Positions 46,238-58,226 of a DNA stretch of 64,000 nucleotides are shown one piece after another; the first letter of the stretch is position 1; each line of letters starts with the position of its first letter. Origin of the DNA: Prinsepia uniflora (taxonomy: Eukaryota; Streptophyta; Magnoliopsida; Rosales; Rosaceae); NCBI GenBank assembly GCA_032719365.1, contig CM064863.1, forward strand, positions 22,825,137 to 22,889,136, written 5' to 3'. The position numbers and the translations under genes were made by a program. The notes beneath the pieces were generated by a model. The model was not told the origin of the DNA. It ran no database searches and worked only from the letters and a program-made list of their open reading frames with translations.

Positions 46238-47985
46238 TGTAACACGCCGAAAATTTAGAAACTGAGAAAAAAAAAAGACAATTTTGTACATATAGAGTCA
46301 AAATGTTGACTTTTTGACCGGAAGACCTTCTAAAAGTTTCGTGAGAGCCATTATGTAGTTCTTGAACTCCAGAATATGTAGAAAGGTGGTATGCTAAAAT
46401 CAGAGATCGAATAGGTCCTGTACAGGTCAAAATTATCTAAGTGTATTTTGGTAATTTTCGTTATAAAGGGTATTTTGGTCATTTTGAAAGAGAAGCCTAG
46501 AATATTCTGGAAAAACATTTTCCCCTCCATTTATCCCTTCCACCTACTTAGTGGACTATAAATATTATGTGTGTGTATGTGTTTGGGCATTCAGGGGGTG
46601 ATGACCAAAAAAAGGGGTAACCATGAAAGAAACCTCTTGTGAGAGCTTGAGGATAGGAAAAAGAAAGGGGAAAGAAAAGAAAGGGAAAGGAAGGAAGAGA
46701 GGGAGAAATGGGAGAGAGGTGGTCGAACCTAGTGAAGAAGGTGAAGTAAACCGTAAGAAACTTCATGGAACCCGTGTGTCTTTGATTAGGGTTTCCTAGT
46801 TCCATGGCTCAGAACCTGGAAATGTGTATTTTAGTGACTTCTTGAGGGTCTTACTATCGTTCTGATAGGGAAAAATAAGAGGTTGAACGTGGGAAAGCTG
46901 CAGGGAGAGTTTTAGAATTATGGTCAAAATTTGGTGGACTTGATTTGTGAAATTAGGTAAGTTTTTCTTCCTTCCACTATTATAGATCTTCTTTTGACTT
47001 AATTAGATGAATTTTAGTGTTTAAACATGGAAAATGGCTGAGAATTGGATGAGATACAGCCGGGTTGAGAACAGGGATCAGGTGACTCGAAATCAAGACC
47101 TGAAGAGAGGTAAAAGGTGACCCTCTGTGTAGGGTTCAAGAGGCCCACAAACAGAGGATTGTGGTGGCACATGAGAGCGCGTGCAACCTCCTTTGGCCGT
47201 CTGGTCAACATGAAAAATTTTCAGGTTTCCATTCTAAGTTTAATGGTCCAAGGTTTGGGTTAATTGGACATCGTTTGAGACAATTACGCTTGTTCAATGT
47301 TTTTATGCTATATTAAAACATTCTTAATTAATCCTAAACTTGGGGCAAATTAGTATGGACATAGTGAGATATAAAAAAAAGATGAGCTATGATAAATTGT
47401 GTGGAATAAAGAGGAATAAAGGAAATGTGAATAAGGTGTCTAACTAAGGACTTGTGTGCATCAATATATTCATTGGATTATTGAAATTATTATTATGTAT
47501 AAGCTATGATTTATATTGGGAATAACTAATAGAATGTTATTAAGTATAAATAAAGGGTAATTAGATCAATGTTATTAAGTATAAATAAAGGGTAATTAGA
47601 TCATTAAAAATCCCTTAAAAGTAAACTATATTTATGAAAAGGGTTTACGAAGAATTATTGATGGTTTACGAGGAATTAGTATTAGTTATTGTGTGAATAT
47701 CTTTAGTAAGGGTATATGTGATTATATTCTTATGTTTAGTTATGCAATATAAGGCTTGATTATAATTATAAGAATGTGCAACCCTATTTGTAGTAATTAC
47801 TTGTTGTTGTATTATGTGATAACAAGGTTTAGGTTAAATAAAACCCGAAGTTTTAGCTACTTATCCGGGTAAGTAGGTTGGACGTTGGCGAAAACCCTGT
47901 AAGAGTGGGCTTAGGTTGTTTAATTTGTTAACTTGTGAAAATTGTTAAATTAAAGAAATATCCCTTGTCTGATAATGATTGATAG
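46238..47985 (+). repeat. 3' LTR of element E, truncated
   Basis: Starts TGTAACACGCCGAAAATTTAG, has TTGACTTTTTGACC and a TATA box CTATAAATATTATGTGTGTG (46556-46575) with a short TG run, a GCGCGTG block (47180), and CCCTTGTCTGATAA (47962-47975), where other LTRs have CCCTTGTCTGACA. The last part is cut off by the next LTR fragment. Confidence 0.65.
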
Positions 47986-49093
47986 ACGAACACTACCTCA
48001 CTGGAAGATTTTTTCATTTATACATACTACCGCGTGGCACCACCTTACTGGTCCATGTGGTCTGACATCACTGACGTGGACTTGCCACGTCAGCTGCAAT
48101 GTCACCTGACACCTCCTGACAGCCCACCACGTGGCATCAACCAGCCACGACCATATGGCCTGACATGATGACGCACGTCATCGTCGTCAACCCTCAGAAG
48201 GGTCGACCTATTTTACTATAACAGGTCATTCGACCTGCGACTCGATCCGACTCATTTTTCCTCCTCTGACCACCAAAACTAACCATTTTTCCTTCCTAAG
48301 ACTTGCAAACAAACCAAGAATTGATCTATAATCCTAAAATCAAGAAACAATGCCTGAAAATGGCTAGCCAACCTCGCACCTTCACGGCCAATCTTCGAAC
48401 CAGTCCCCAAGCCAGTCGTCCATTTTCTCTCCTTTCCGTCCGTGCAAGCTCGTATGAGCTCAATGAACAAGACCCAGGCTTCAGAACAGCTTCCAAATGC
48501 CCAAAATCAATGACTCAAAATCTAACCAAAAGGGGTTCTCGGGTTTACCTGGGTTTCAAGGCTTTTCGGCCACCGCCATGGCTCCTCGACTCCTCCACCA
48601 TCTCTGGTTGTCTCTCATTCGCACTCTCAGTCTCTCTTGGAGAAGAAGGGGAAGTGAAAATGATGGAATGAAAGGGGGTGGGTTTCGAGTTTTTGAAACA
48701 AAAGAAAAATGAGGATGATGCATGAATGTGGGTTATGAATCAATGGATGAGTGACACTTGTTACTCATCTATTGGTCCAGAACTGATATTTTGGAGTCAA
48801 CTATCTTATAATTTGTGAAACCGTAAAATCTCGTACAATCGTTCTAAACCCGTAACTTTCTCGTACGATATCTGATCTCGATGTGCCGCTTGTCTATGTG
48901 ATCATAATCCCTCAATCTATGTAATGGACCCCGGTCCACGCATAATTGACCTGGGAGGTCAAAAGTTAACATTTTCACCCGTCTAGGGGCAAAATTGTCA
49001 TTTCATCTTGATCGTTCGATAATCCTTGATTTAATTCTTGATTAATCTTTAATTAAAACTCGTTAATTACGAAATTCGGGAAAGGTCGTTACA
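47986..49093 (-). repeat. 5' part of another LTR, minus orientation
   Basis: On the minus strand it begins TGTAACGACCTTTCCCGAATTTCG (49093) and carries the GAGTAACAAGTGTCACTC palindrome (48749-48766) and leader-like C/T-rich sequence. It ends in a GC-rich, CCACGTCAG-containing part near 48000-48190. The 122-codon plus frame at 48303-48671 is antisense to the LTR leader and is not treated as a gene. Confidence 0.7.
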
Positions 49094-49700
49094 AGGTGGG
49101 TGCAGCAGAGCAGGAATCGGCTGGCACTTGTTGAACAGTGTAGTGCACTTCGCACTGATAGGCGACGTGCAGCAGGTTGAAGATCGGCGCACACGCGTCG
49201 AATCGGAGGTTGGACTTTCAGTATGTGCACGTCGGAGGCACGGGGCTGGGCTGGGTTAGCGGTTATGGATTTGGGCCGCCCGTTGATTGGACTGGGCTGT
49301 AGTCTGGGTCGTGGGCTACGGGTTCTGGGCTGCATAGAAATTAATTTGGACTGCGATTCTGGGCTACAACTTCACTATTTTCTGGATTCGATAGGAAGCT
49401 AGTGAATTCCCTTGCTTAATTCGGTGGCCATCCTTGTTTCGACCATAAATTTTTCGTTTTAACTTCGAATTAGACGATTCTTTTGCCAAAATGCTCAAAA
49501 TTCCAAACTTTATTTATTTCTCCAAATTTTCCACAAAATATTTTATTTCTTCCAATTGTTTGGTATTTTAACATTAAAAATAAATATAATGGGTATAAAA
49601 TAATATAAAATAAAACTCAATTAAAGCCATATCATATTGGTATAGTGTTGCCAAGACTTAATCTCTCTGACCATATTGTTGTCTTCATGATTTGTTAGCA
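49094..49700. other. Intergenic sequence, nothing recognised
   Basis: GC-rich to 49380, then A/T-rich. No domain or repeat end recognised. It may be part of the LINE-like unit whose RNase H domain follows. Confidence 0.35.
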
Positions 49701-49995
49701 GATCTGGAGCGACGGAAACAAATACTCTTCCCACATTTGAGTGCTTCTCACTACCAACGCCCTAGGGCGTACCTACAACACTTCCAATTGGAAGATAAGA
49801 AATGGAGCCTCAAGTAATCAGAATGTAATTTGCTGGAAGCTGCCGCAGAATTTTTTCAAGATGAACTTTGATGGCTCGATGCACACCAACGGTTGTGCTA
49901 CTGCCGGGTTTGTGATCTGTGATGCCTCTAGTTTCGTCGTCTATGTTGGTGCTAGGAACATTGGCTTTGATGTTCTTAGGTCTGAAGGCTTTGGG

Positions 49996-52900
49996 TGTAA
50001 CAACCCGTCCCGAGAGTCGGGATTAAGATAGTGATTAAGGTGGGATTAGTGAGGTTTATCGGTGGTTAGGTGGTCCCGATAGGTCCGTAAGTTTAGAATG
50101 ACGATTTTGCCCCTAGTTAGGGCAAAAAGGTGACTTTTCGTTCGGGTGGTCAATCGGGTGTTGACCAGTGACCATGACGTAGGTTAGGATGTCACGAATC
50201 CGTAGGCAGGTGGTACGCCCGATTCCGACATCCAAGGAGGAAGTTATGATATTCGGAAGGTTGAAGGCATAACCGTAATTTGGTTAAAAGAAGGGGAAAC
50301 GTTGACTTTTTGGACGGGTGAGTTTTGGTATGTTGACCTAGGATGGTTAGATAGATCTCGTCGTCCTGAGTTCGATGACAGGCGGCACGTATTCATCGGA
50401 CTTACGGTGTGCGAGATACGGGTCTAGAACGGTAGTGGCAAACCGTAATTTTGAGTAAAATGAGGGGCAGTTTGGTCTTTTTGCACCTGGGGATTTGTGC
50501 AGAGAGAAGCAGATGAAGGGTTGAGATTGGGCCACATGGGTGAGAGAGAATGGGGGATGGTGACATGTGGCACTTGTGTAGAGGGTTCTGGTTGAATCCT
50601 GTACATACACCACCCAAATAATTGGGGTGCAACCGTGCAGTGCCGTGTGAGTGTTCTTCAACCAGAGAGAAACAGAGGGAGGAATTGAGAGAAATTGAGA
50701 AGGTGATCGTGTAGGTTGGTGAGTCTAGTGAGTTGTGAGGGTGAAAGGAAGAAGAAATGAGGTTGATGATCGAGTTCGGACCGAGATCGTGCACGGAGAC
50801 ACGGGGGTTGGTGAGGCTGAGTTTTCTGGGAAAACAGAGAGACGGTGAGACAGAGACGGTGGTTGTGCCGTGAGGTGGCTCAAATCAAGTCAAGAGGAGG
50901 TTGGGACGAGTGCAGAGGACTGGTTGGACACCGTGGTATACGTCTGAACTCGCGACGGCGATCGGAGGACAGGTAATTTCTCATCCTCTTTTATTTGCTC
51001 TGTTTAGCCGTTGAGTTTCAAGTTGAGAGTCGTGAAGCTAGAGGTCGAATCGAGGTTCATAAGCAGGTCTAGGGGACTCAGTGGAGGTATGGGATTCTAT
51101 TGGTTGTGTTGCCGTGACGGGGAGGCACACGGCGGAGGATGGCACGGCAGGGGTGTTCTGGCGCTCTGTTTTGGCTGTGGGTTCAAACGGCGAGTCGTGA
51201 AGGTAGGGGCTGAGTCGAAGGTCTAGGAGGGTTGGTCTAGATTCAGTGAGGCCCTAGGAAGAGTTTGGGACAGTCACCGTGATAGGGGGTGATCGGAATG
51301 GCTGAATCGTGAAACAGGGGCTATTGGGCCGTTTGGTTTCGAGCTTCAGTCGACGGGCTGGGGACAGTGTCGAGGTTAGAGGAGTTGGGGAATCGATAGG
51401 GTAGGCCTGGACGATGAGACTGGTGAAGAAAGGAGGTGGAATGGTGCAGGCACGGCGGTGAACCGCTGACGCCGGTTCAAGTTGCAGAAGACTGTGCTGA
51501 ACCGGGTCTGCTCGAGGTTGAAGGTGTACTGTAGCTGGCGCGTGGGGCCACGCGCAGCCACTTTGGGCGGTGCGTGCGGCGGTTCTGGAGAAAACGGTCA
51601 ACATGGTTTTTGGTCCAGGAGTTGTGTTGAGTTCAATGGAAGTGGTTTCGGGTTAAGCGGACGTTGTTTGAGGTTAGTTCCGCGAGGGTGACGGTTTAGG
51701 GTTTCGATTCGTTACGTTTAGGACCCGGGAATTTTTGAGGGAATTTAGGTGAACCTTCGTAGACGTGTTAGTGACATAATTTGGTGGTTGTTGACAGGAT
51801 CGGGATTTCCCGAGGAAGCCGAGGAACGTGCAGGACGTTCGGGACGCGATTGAGGGCTCGGTACTGTGAGTGGACCCTTTCCTTAAACTCGAACATGCAT
51901 AACTGTTTTCTCTACTTGTTTTATATATGCGATTTCATGATTGTTGAATTGATGATGTGATTTTACATAATTGCACGTTTTTCGAGAAAATACGGTATTT
52001 GGCACGTTTTACGATAAAATGTGGATTTCTGATTATAATGTTATAGTTTTGGGATTTCGATTATAAATGGATTTTGGAACATGGTTTCGATGATCAAGGT
52101 TTTCGGTTTTATAATCAGATCTCGTAAAGCAGAATTTGGTTTTACGTTGAAAAGTGGATGTCCGGATTTGGGTTCGGAATGACGGTTTGGGATGCCAAAA
52201 AGGCATCAGACCAGTGATTTCGAATTCGGGTTTGGATATGGAAATAGACAAGGGTTTTACAAATGGTTTTGGATTGGATTTGCTGGATCTGGTTATTGGG
52301 TTTAAAGACCCGGATATTGATTGAAGGGGGACGGGCCCGGATTGAGTTTAAAGACTCGGGAGTTTAAAGACTTGGATATATTGATATTTCCCCCGTAGGC
52401 CTTTGAGTTTAAAGACTCGGGAGTTTAAAGACTCGGATATTATTAAGGCCTGGATTGAGTTTAAAGACTCGGATAGGTCCAGCAGGTTTGATCGGAAAAT
52501 AATGAATTGATGTTTATGGTTTCTGATACAGTTTTATGATACATATGCTGTGATTTCTATAACTGTTTTATAGTGTTTATGTTTCTTATGATGTGATTTA
52601 TGGTACTTTGGTTTCTAACTGTTTTAATAACTGGGTTATGCATGTGGTTTTCAAAACGGAGGGTTAAATTCGGTTTTCTGATAAATGGTTTTAGAACTTT
52701 TCTTTTATGGTCCACTCACATCTTCTGTTTTACATTGCCCTCCAGGTTGTGGAGATAGCGCGGGGTCTTGACGTCGAGGCAGCGTCTGAGGCATAGACAT
52801 TTCGTGAGGGTTCCCGGAGTGTTTACATTTCTTCCGCGTGCGTGTAAAAATAATCGGTTTTTAATTGTTGTACTATGTACTATGCTCTGTAAACTTTAAC

Positions 52901-53044
52901 TTCAGGATATTTTATATAGTTTCTCCTGCGTCTGACTGAGTTTGGGTGATTTTGCGTGAATTGTACTTGCGTGTTGTGTCGGGGAGTCAGACGGGAGCAG
53001 GATTTACCTCGGGATTCGGGGTGAAACCGGGGTGGGTCCTGGCA
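49996..53044 (+). repeat. Solo LTR (3049 bp) inserted in the RNase H-like region, TSD TTGGG
   Basis: Starts TGTAACAACCCGTCCCGAG and ends GGGTGGGTCCTGGCA. TTGGG is duplicated exactly (49991-49995 and 53045-53049). Landmarks of the superfamily: GTCACGAATCCGTAGGCAGG (50191 region), GTGACATGTGGCAC (50560-50573), GGCGCGTGG (51538 region), GTGAGTGGAC (51867-51876), GAGTTTAAAGACTCGG units (52343-52473), and TGGTCCACTCACATC (52708 region). No internal region is left. Confidence 0.93.
52343..52473 (+). repeat. Minisatellite GAGTTTAAAGACTCGG in the solo LTR
   Basis: Five or so copies of a 16-18-bp unit with variable spacers, in the same place in the LTR where relatives carry other minisatellites. Confidence 0.85.
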
Positions 53045-53399
53045 TTGGGCTTCTTGATGGATTATGTAAAGCTAAGGAAATGGGCATCTCCAAGTTGTTG
53101 GTGGAGGGCGATTCTAAAAACCTCATTGACGTCATTGTCCACCCCATCTCTACACCTTGGTATCTCCACATGCTTCTTGAGAACATTCTTCATCTCGAAT
53201 CTTCCTTCCAATTCATTAATTTCAAGTATGTGTATAGAAGTACCAACTTTGTCACTGATACTATACTAATCTGGGACACAACGCTCCTGACATGCTTCAT
53301 TGGTACAAATCCCTCTCTCAAGGTGCTACTACGGCTTGAAAATTTGATTTTGTTGCTAGTGGCTGTTTGAGAGGCTTTGCACTCTAATATTTTCAATCT

Positions 53400-54160
53400 T
53401 TTTCTTTCGTAGTAAAAAAACAAAATATTAGAGTAATCTACATAAATTTGAATTGAAAATGGAATTATCTAAAATTCTTAAATAAATTGAAAGTGAAACA
53501 ATTTTTCTTTTTTCCTCTAAGATTAAGAAGACAGTTCCAATATTGGAAAGTTATCCTTGGTATTGGCTTTTTTGATGCATTATAAATGACAAGCTTGGTT
53601 TAATAAACTCCACCTATTACATTTGAAGAAACATTATTATTGTAGGAATATAGGGTATAGCTTGTACGTGTACGTTAAGGGAATCAACATAGATCACAAC
53701 ACGTAAGAGTGAGGAGGACCACCTCAGTATTTGATGAACCAAGGAGAAATTTTACTCTTACATACAAAAAATAAATAAATAAATAAGCCACAGGAAAGTA
53801 AACAAAGGGGAATTTTATACCGTTTATTCCTAACTTGTGTGGTGACAAAAAAAAAAAAGAATCTAAGACAATATACTTTTGATTTCCTATCAATTTTCGA
53901 TCCTCTCCTAACCCAAAAGAAGGAAGTAAAAAAAATACATTTTACAGGGAAGCAGAACATCATTCAAAAGTCACCTTAGAAGGCAAAAATCGCAAAATCT
54001 CATTCATCCTACTCGTCTGCCTCCGGTATTAATATACACCATGCGATTGCTTTGAATGGCTGCTGCTTAGTAGTAAGGAACCAGCCCTATCAATCTGATT
54101 AACTTGACTCACCAACACCATCGCAACAACGGTAACTCTGGTCAGGCACTCGCCTCTCAT
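53400..54160. other. Intergenic DNA and 3' flank of the ALB4-type gene
   Basis: A/T-rich, with A-rich runs at 53413-53420, 53764-53784 and 53846-53860. No gene recognised. The 3' untranslated region of the minus-strand insertase gene should lie just below 54161. Confidence 0.45.
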
Positions 54161-56957
54161 TTAATGTGTGCCTTCTCCAGAAACCTTTTTATCCGTAGAG
54201 GCTGTGGAAGTTTGTATTTCAATTGTTTCCTGAAAATATAGTAAATTTGGCAATAGCGAATCAAAATGGAAATGTAAATACTATAACACTGGGGGATTGC
54301 TAAATCAGAAATCTAGCTACCTTCCTGTCTCCTAGACTTTCCTTTGACTCTTGCTCGCCCCTCCTATCAACTTCTATATCAGTAGAAACTTCACTGTCTT
54401 CCATCTTAAGTATGGAGACTCTGTTGTGATCTGCTTTCAAGTTCTGTACAAACCCGTTCCCAGAAACTCCAATTCCAACATCAGAGGAATTATGTGTTGA
54501 GGTCTGGGATTCCCATTCTTCCATCTTTTCAATAACTAACTCAGTTGCAACTCCATTTTCCTTCTCAAGTAATCTGGCTTCTCCTTCATGTCTGTCATTA
54601 GTTATTTGAGTTCCTTTCAATGCTGCCACATCAACTCTCTTCTTTTCTTCTTCTTCTTCTCTTTGTTGTTTCCGCCGTGCTTCTTGCTCCTTGATCATTC
54701 TAAATCTGGAATACCACAACAGATTAAGACTGAAAAACCAATAAAAGCAGCCGCGATACAGATCAAGTGGCAGAAAGGACTATTAACCTTTCACCAGGTC
54801 GTAGACCCTCTGGCGTCAACTTTTCTTGTCTCGTATTCTTTTGTGTTAAATTCAATTCAGAAACAGACTTTTGAATCTGGGGTTTATCTTGCTTGATAAA
54901 GTTCTCACTTAATTGACTAACTGGATTTTTTGCACCCCTAAGTTTTTGAAGCCATACTTGTCGTGCTGTGGTCAGTATGTTATTTGTGAACCTGCATGAA
55001 CATATCTGAAATATGTAAGATAACAGAGGCAGCACTATCACCACAAAAGAAAATTCCAGGTCATAATCATACGGACTCATCATTTATGATTAGTAGAAAT
55101 CCAATAATACAATAAAGAATTTAAATGGGGTTCATAAAACAATTACATCTGCTCACCAATAAAGACATAGACCAGAAGGCACTGAGAGAGCAAAGTAACC
55201 TATCATTAAAGGAAGAAGCTTGGTAATAGCTTGAGAACTCTTCATGTTTGGATCGCTACTCTGAAAGTTATAGCATGTGTTAATAAATGAAAAATGGGAT
55301 AAGCCGTGACCAAGAACTTAATAAATAAGAAATCCCCATATCTAGAAGGTTAGACCCTACAATTGCTAAATTTATCTAACCAGGCCAATTTGGACTGGAG
55401 AAATGACTGACCTGTGGCTGTGATGACTGCATGATTTGAACAGATATGTATTGTGAGACAACCAGAAAAACAGGTAAGGCGAGATATGACAAGGTGTCTG
55501 ACCATCCAAGGGGTGGATGACCATCCTGAAAAATTGTAAACAAGCCAAAAGTGAAACCCATGTTCCATAAAACGTAGGTGGGGAGAAATCAGATATCTAG
55601 TAGAGCAAGTATCAGAACCATCTGATTTCAGGTGCATAGGAAATATCCGACGAGATATTTTAAAAGACATTTAAGAGTTGGAAACCGGAAACAGAAACAC
55701 AAAACAGAGCACTTTGAGATTCGTTTAAATAAGAAAAAGTTGATTATAAGGTTTTTAAGTTTGAACCAAATAGCTCCATAAGTTCAAGGATTGTAAGGCT
55801 AATGCAGATTACAATTGCACTAAGTTGTTGGGATTATAACAATAACTCGAGATAAAGGGAGTATTTTAGCTTGAAGATGAGGATACTCACTACAAAGGGA
55901 AAAAGCCAGGAGATGCCACTTCCACTTTGTCTAGCAGTGATGGTTGTCGGACCAGCCAATGAGGGTATCCAGAAGAAGCCTTCAGTAAGAAGTCCCTATA
56001 AATAAAAATGTTGAACATTTTGTTAGAGCCGAGAAAGACTATAAAGGAAAAGGTTCATAACAACAGAAGGTTACTAATAACATATCAAGAAAAATACGAA
56101 GTACCTCATCTGCCACATTTGAAAGAGCTCTATATAATCCAATCCATACCGGGATAGTTGCAAGTGTGGGCAGGCATCCTGGCAGAAAACGAAGAAAAAT
56201 GAGATAGAGCAATTACTCGGAAGCTAGTAGAAATCTGAGTTATGAAAGATATTATACCTGCCAAGGGGTTTATGCCAGCCAATTTATATAACCGAGCAGT
56301 TTCAAGTTGTATTCTCTCCTACGGGTAAAAATTTACAAACTCACCTCAAGAACATCAAAGATTAAACATTCAAAGAAATGGGTGCATTAAAGAAGGTGAG
56401 ATAGAGATGTTTATGCATTGAACCTGATCCCCAGCATAGCGTTCTTGTACAGCTTTCACTTGAGGTTGCAAGGACCGCATAGCCATGGCAGACTCAACCT
56501 GCTTCTTGGTCAAAGGGAAAGTAGCAGCTTTAACAAGAACGGTCAAGAGTATGATGGCGAAGCCATAAGAGTACGGAACGTGCACAGCAGAAAGTCCATC
56601 TTTCAAGAATTTGAGAACACTTTCAAGGTAATTGGTAATCCCAGAAAGCCAATCGCTGCTTTGTTTCGTGGTGGTGGTCAAGTCATCCGGCGACGTAGAA
56701 GCTGACACTGCCGCATCGGCCACCGTGTAAAGCAAGCTCTCCGCTCTATCAAATAGCCCCTTAAACACAACCCCGGCGTCTTCCGGTTCGGGAATCAGAC
56801 CGGGCCCAAAGCCAAGCCGGGTCAAGGCGAGCGAGCCACGAAGGAAGGGTTTGGAGTGCGAAAAGCCGTAGTGGTGTGGTCGAGGGAGGAGAGGGTTCGG
56901 CGGCTTGGGAGTTGGGGCAAGAACTGGGTTTGGTCGCAATGACGATAAGGTAGCCAT
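54161..56957 (-). CDS. ALB4: ALBINO3-like (ALB4-type) chloroplast thylakoid membrane insertase, Oxa1/YidC family, 9 exons, 549 aa
   Basis: Exons on the minus strand: 56957-56424, 56318-56258, 56178-56105, 55995-55891, 55525-55412, 55260-55157, 54991-54788, 54705-54321, 54229-54161; all GT-AG and in frame (1650 nt with stop). Family role: inserts and helps assemble thylakoid membrane proteins. Residues 1-50 are Ser/Pro/Arg-rich and poor in acidic residues, as in transit peptides. The Oxa1/YidC core spans about 120-335, with membrane segments near 131-149 ('YGFAIILLTVLVKAATFPL'), 199-217 ('CLPTLATIPVWIGLY'), 266-290 and 310-331 ('LLPLMIGYFALSVPSGL'). After 332 comes a long charged tail with a likely coiled coil ('RMIKEQEARRKQQREEEEEK'). 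It lacks the very basic C-terminal motifs by which ALB3 binds cpSRP43, and 'QSSQP..SDPNMKSSQA' and 'GAKNPV' fit the ALB4/ALBINO3-like 1 branch. The tail is longer than in Arabidopsis as I recall it. No defects; a normal gene. Confidence 0.94.
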
Positions 56958-57060
56958 TTGTAGAGGTGTTGGAGTTGGAATTTGGAGAAATTAGAAACCC
57001 TAGCTAGGAGGTGAAGGTGGTACAGAGAGCTGAGTGTGGGTTTAGCATGTCATGCTTGTC
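56958..57060 (-). promoter_or_regulatory. Leader and proximal promoter region of the ALB4-type gene
   Basis: Short C/T-rich minus-strand stretch before the ATG (CTCCAACACCTCTACAAATG). No clear TATA box, which is common for plastid-protein genes. The boundary is a guess. Confidence 0.3.
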
Positions 57061-58226
57061 AACGACAGCTCCGATTCCGAACCAAGGGATGAACCGAAAA
57101 GCTCGGTTGGGCATTCCATTTTCCTGATTTACGGGACTCGTGGAAAAAAGACCAAAAGGTCAAAATCTATAAACGACACGTTTCGTTATCACCTTTTGTT
57201 TTGGGCTTTGGTTCACCTGCTGTGTGTAATGTGTTCGTGTAAAAGGCCCGTGACATTAATTATTATAAACCCATAGCTAAAATGAGGGGTGGAAATATTG
57301 TCCCGAAATACCAAAATTATTCTATCTCGTACCATATTAAATTAGAAAAAAATTAAATAGTAAAATCGAATGGACGATCGTTATAGTATTGATATCATAC
57401 CGGTTTAAATTGGTACGAAATTAGTTTCGATGTTAGGGAATATCGCTCTGTACTAAAATCGAACTGGTTTTAAATTTTTTTAATTAATTAAAAATTAAAT
57501 TAAATCTAAAAATAAAAAATAAAGAAAACCCCTAATAGTCTAATACCCTAACTAGTAACAGGCTAATAGCTAATGAGAATTATAAACCCTAACTAGTAAG
57601 AGGCTAATAACCTAATAATCTAATTCCTTGGCTCTTACATAAATTAATAAACACTTTTAGTTCATATGGAATTATATATTGTACAATGATCTTCTTTTCC
57701 ATGTACACTGTGCTTTAGTTTTTGTTTTTCCCAATTAGAGTGAAGTTCTTAAAGCCTAAGCCTAGTAATTCTCTTACCCCATTTTAGTAAGATGAAAGAT
57801 GGAAAGAATTTCTTGTTTATTGGTTTGGTTGGCTGTAGTCTATATTGGTAACCAAGAGACAAGGATGTCATTTCTGGTAACCAAGAGACAAGGATGCCAT
57901 TTCTGCTTAACTAGAAGGAGACTAGAGGGCCTAATTACACTCACTCTCCAGCTGAGAGTGAGTGCCATTATTATTAGTTGTTTAAATTTAGGAAGATTAT
58001 TAGATATTAGACATTTCGACTAACCAAAGGTAGTTAGCTTATTTTGGAATTACGAATTTGGGCCCAAAACTGAAATCGTATCGAACATAGTTAGTACAAT
58101 ACGATACGATATCAATTTCATATTTTGGAATACCTTACCATAACGAACCGATTAAAATTACTTAATATAGTTCCTGTATCACCTACATACCGAACAGTAC
58201 TGAACTATATCTAGAGCTAGCTAAAA
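57061..58226. other. Intergenic DNA with A/T-rich dispersed-repeat character
   Basis: No gene recognised. 57290-57480 and 58060-58200 share 'ataccg/cggtat' and 'gaaccg' phrases in both orientations, suggesting remains of a DNA element. A 29-bp unit GGTAACCAAGAGACAAGGAT... is duplicated in tandem at 57847-57904. Confidence 0.4.
57847..57904 (+). repeat. Tandem duplication, two 29-bp units
   Basis: GGTAACCAAGAGACAAGGATGTC and the next copy differ by one base (T to C). Confidence 0.9.

Larger units (their letters stand above)
49741..53345 (+). pseudogene. RNase H-like (RVT_3 type) coding region split by a solo LTR
   Basis: 49741-49995 encodes the first half of a plant RNase H-like domain, with 'KMNFDGSMHTNGCATAGFVI' (first catalytic-type Asp in NFDGS). 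53045-53270 encodes the second half, with 'GLLDGLCKAKEMG', 'LLVEGDSKNLI' (second acidic site in EGDS) and 'FKYVYRSTNFVTD'. When the LTR and one copy of the TTGGG duplication are set aside, the frame runs straight through the join. Downstream near 53262-53270 one more frame change hides the usual 'LGH' ending. Such domains occur at the C-terminus of plant L1-type LINEs and as domesticated genes. The A-rich run after 53410 favours a LINE 3' end. It is inactive now. Confidence 0.8.

Noticed and set aside
48303..48671. 122-codon open frame on the plus strand
   Set aside because: Antisense to the leader part of a minus-oriented LTR; no recognised domain.
50347..51691. Several 60-130-codon frames on both strands
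   Set aside because: All lie inside the solo LTR 49996-53044 and show no domains.
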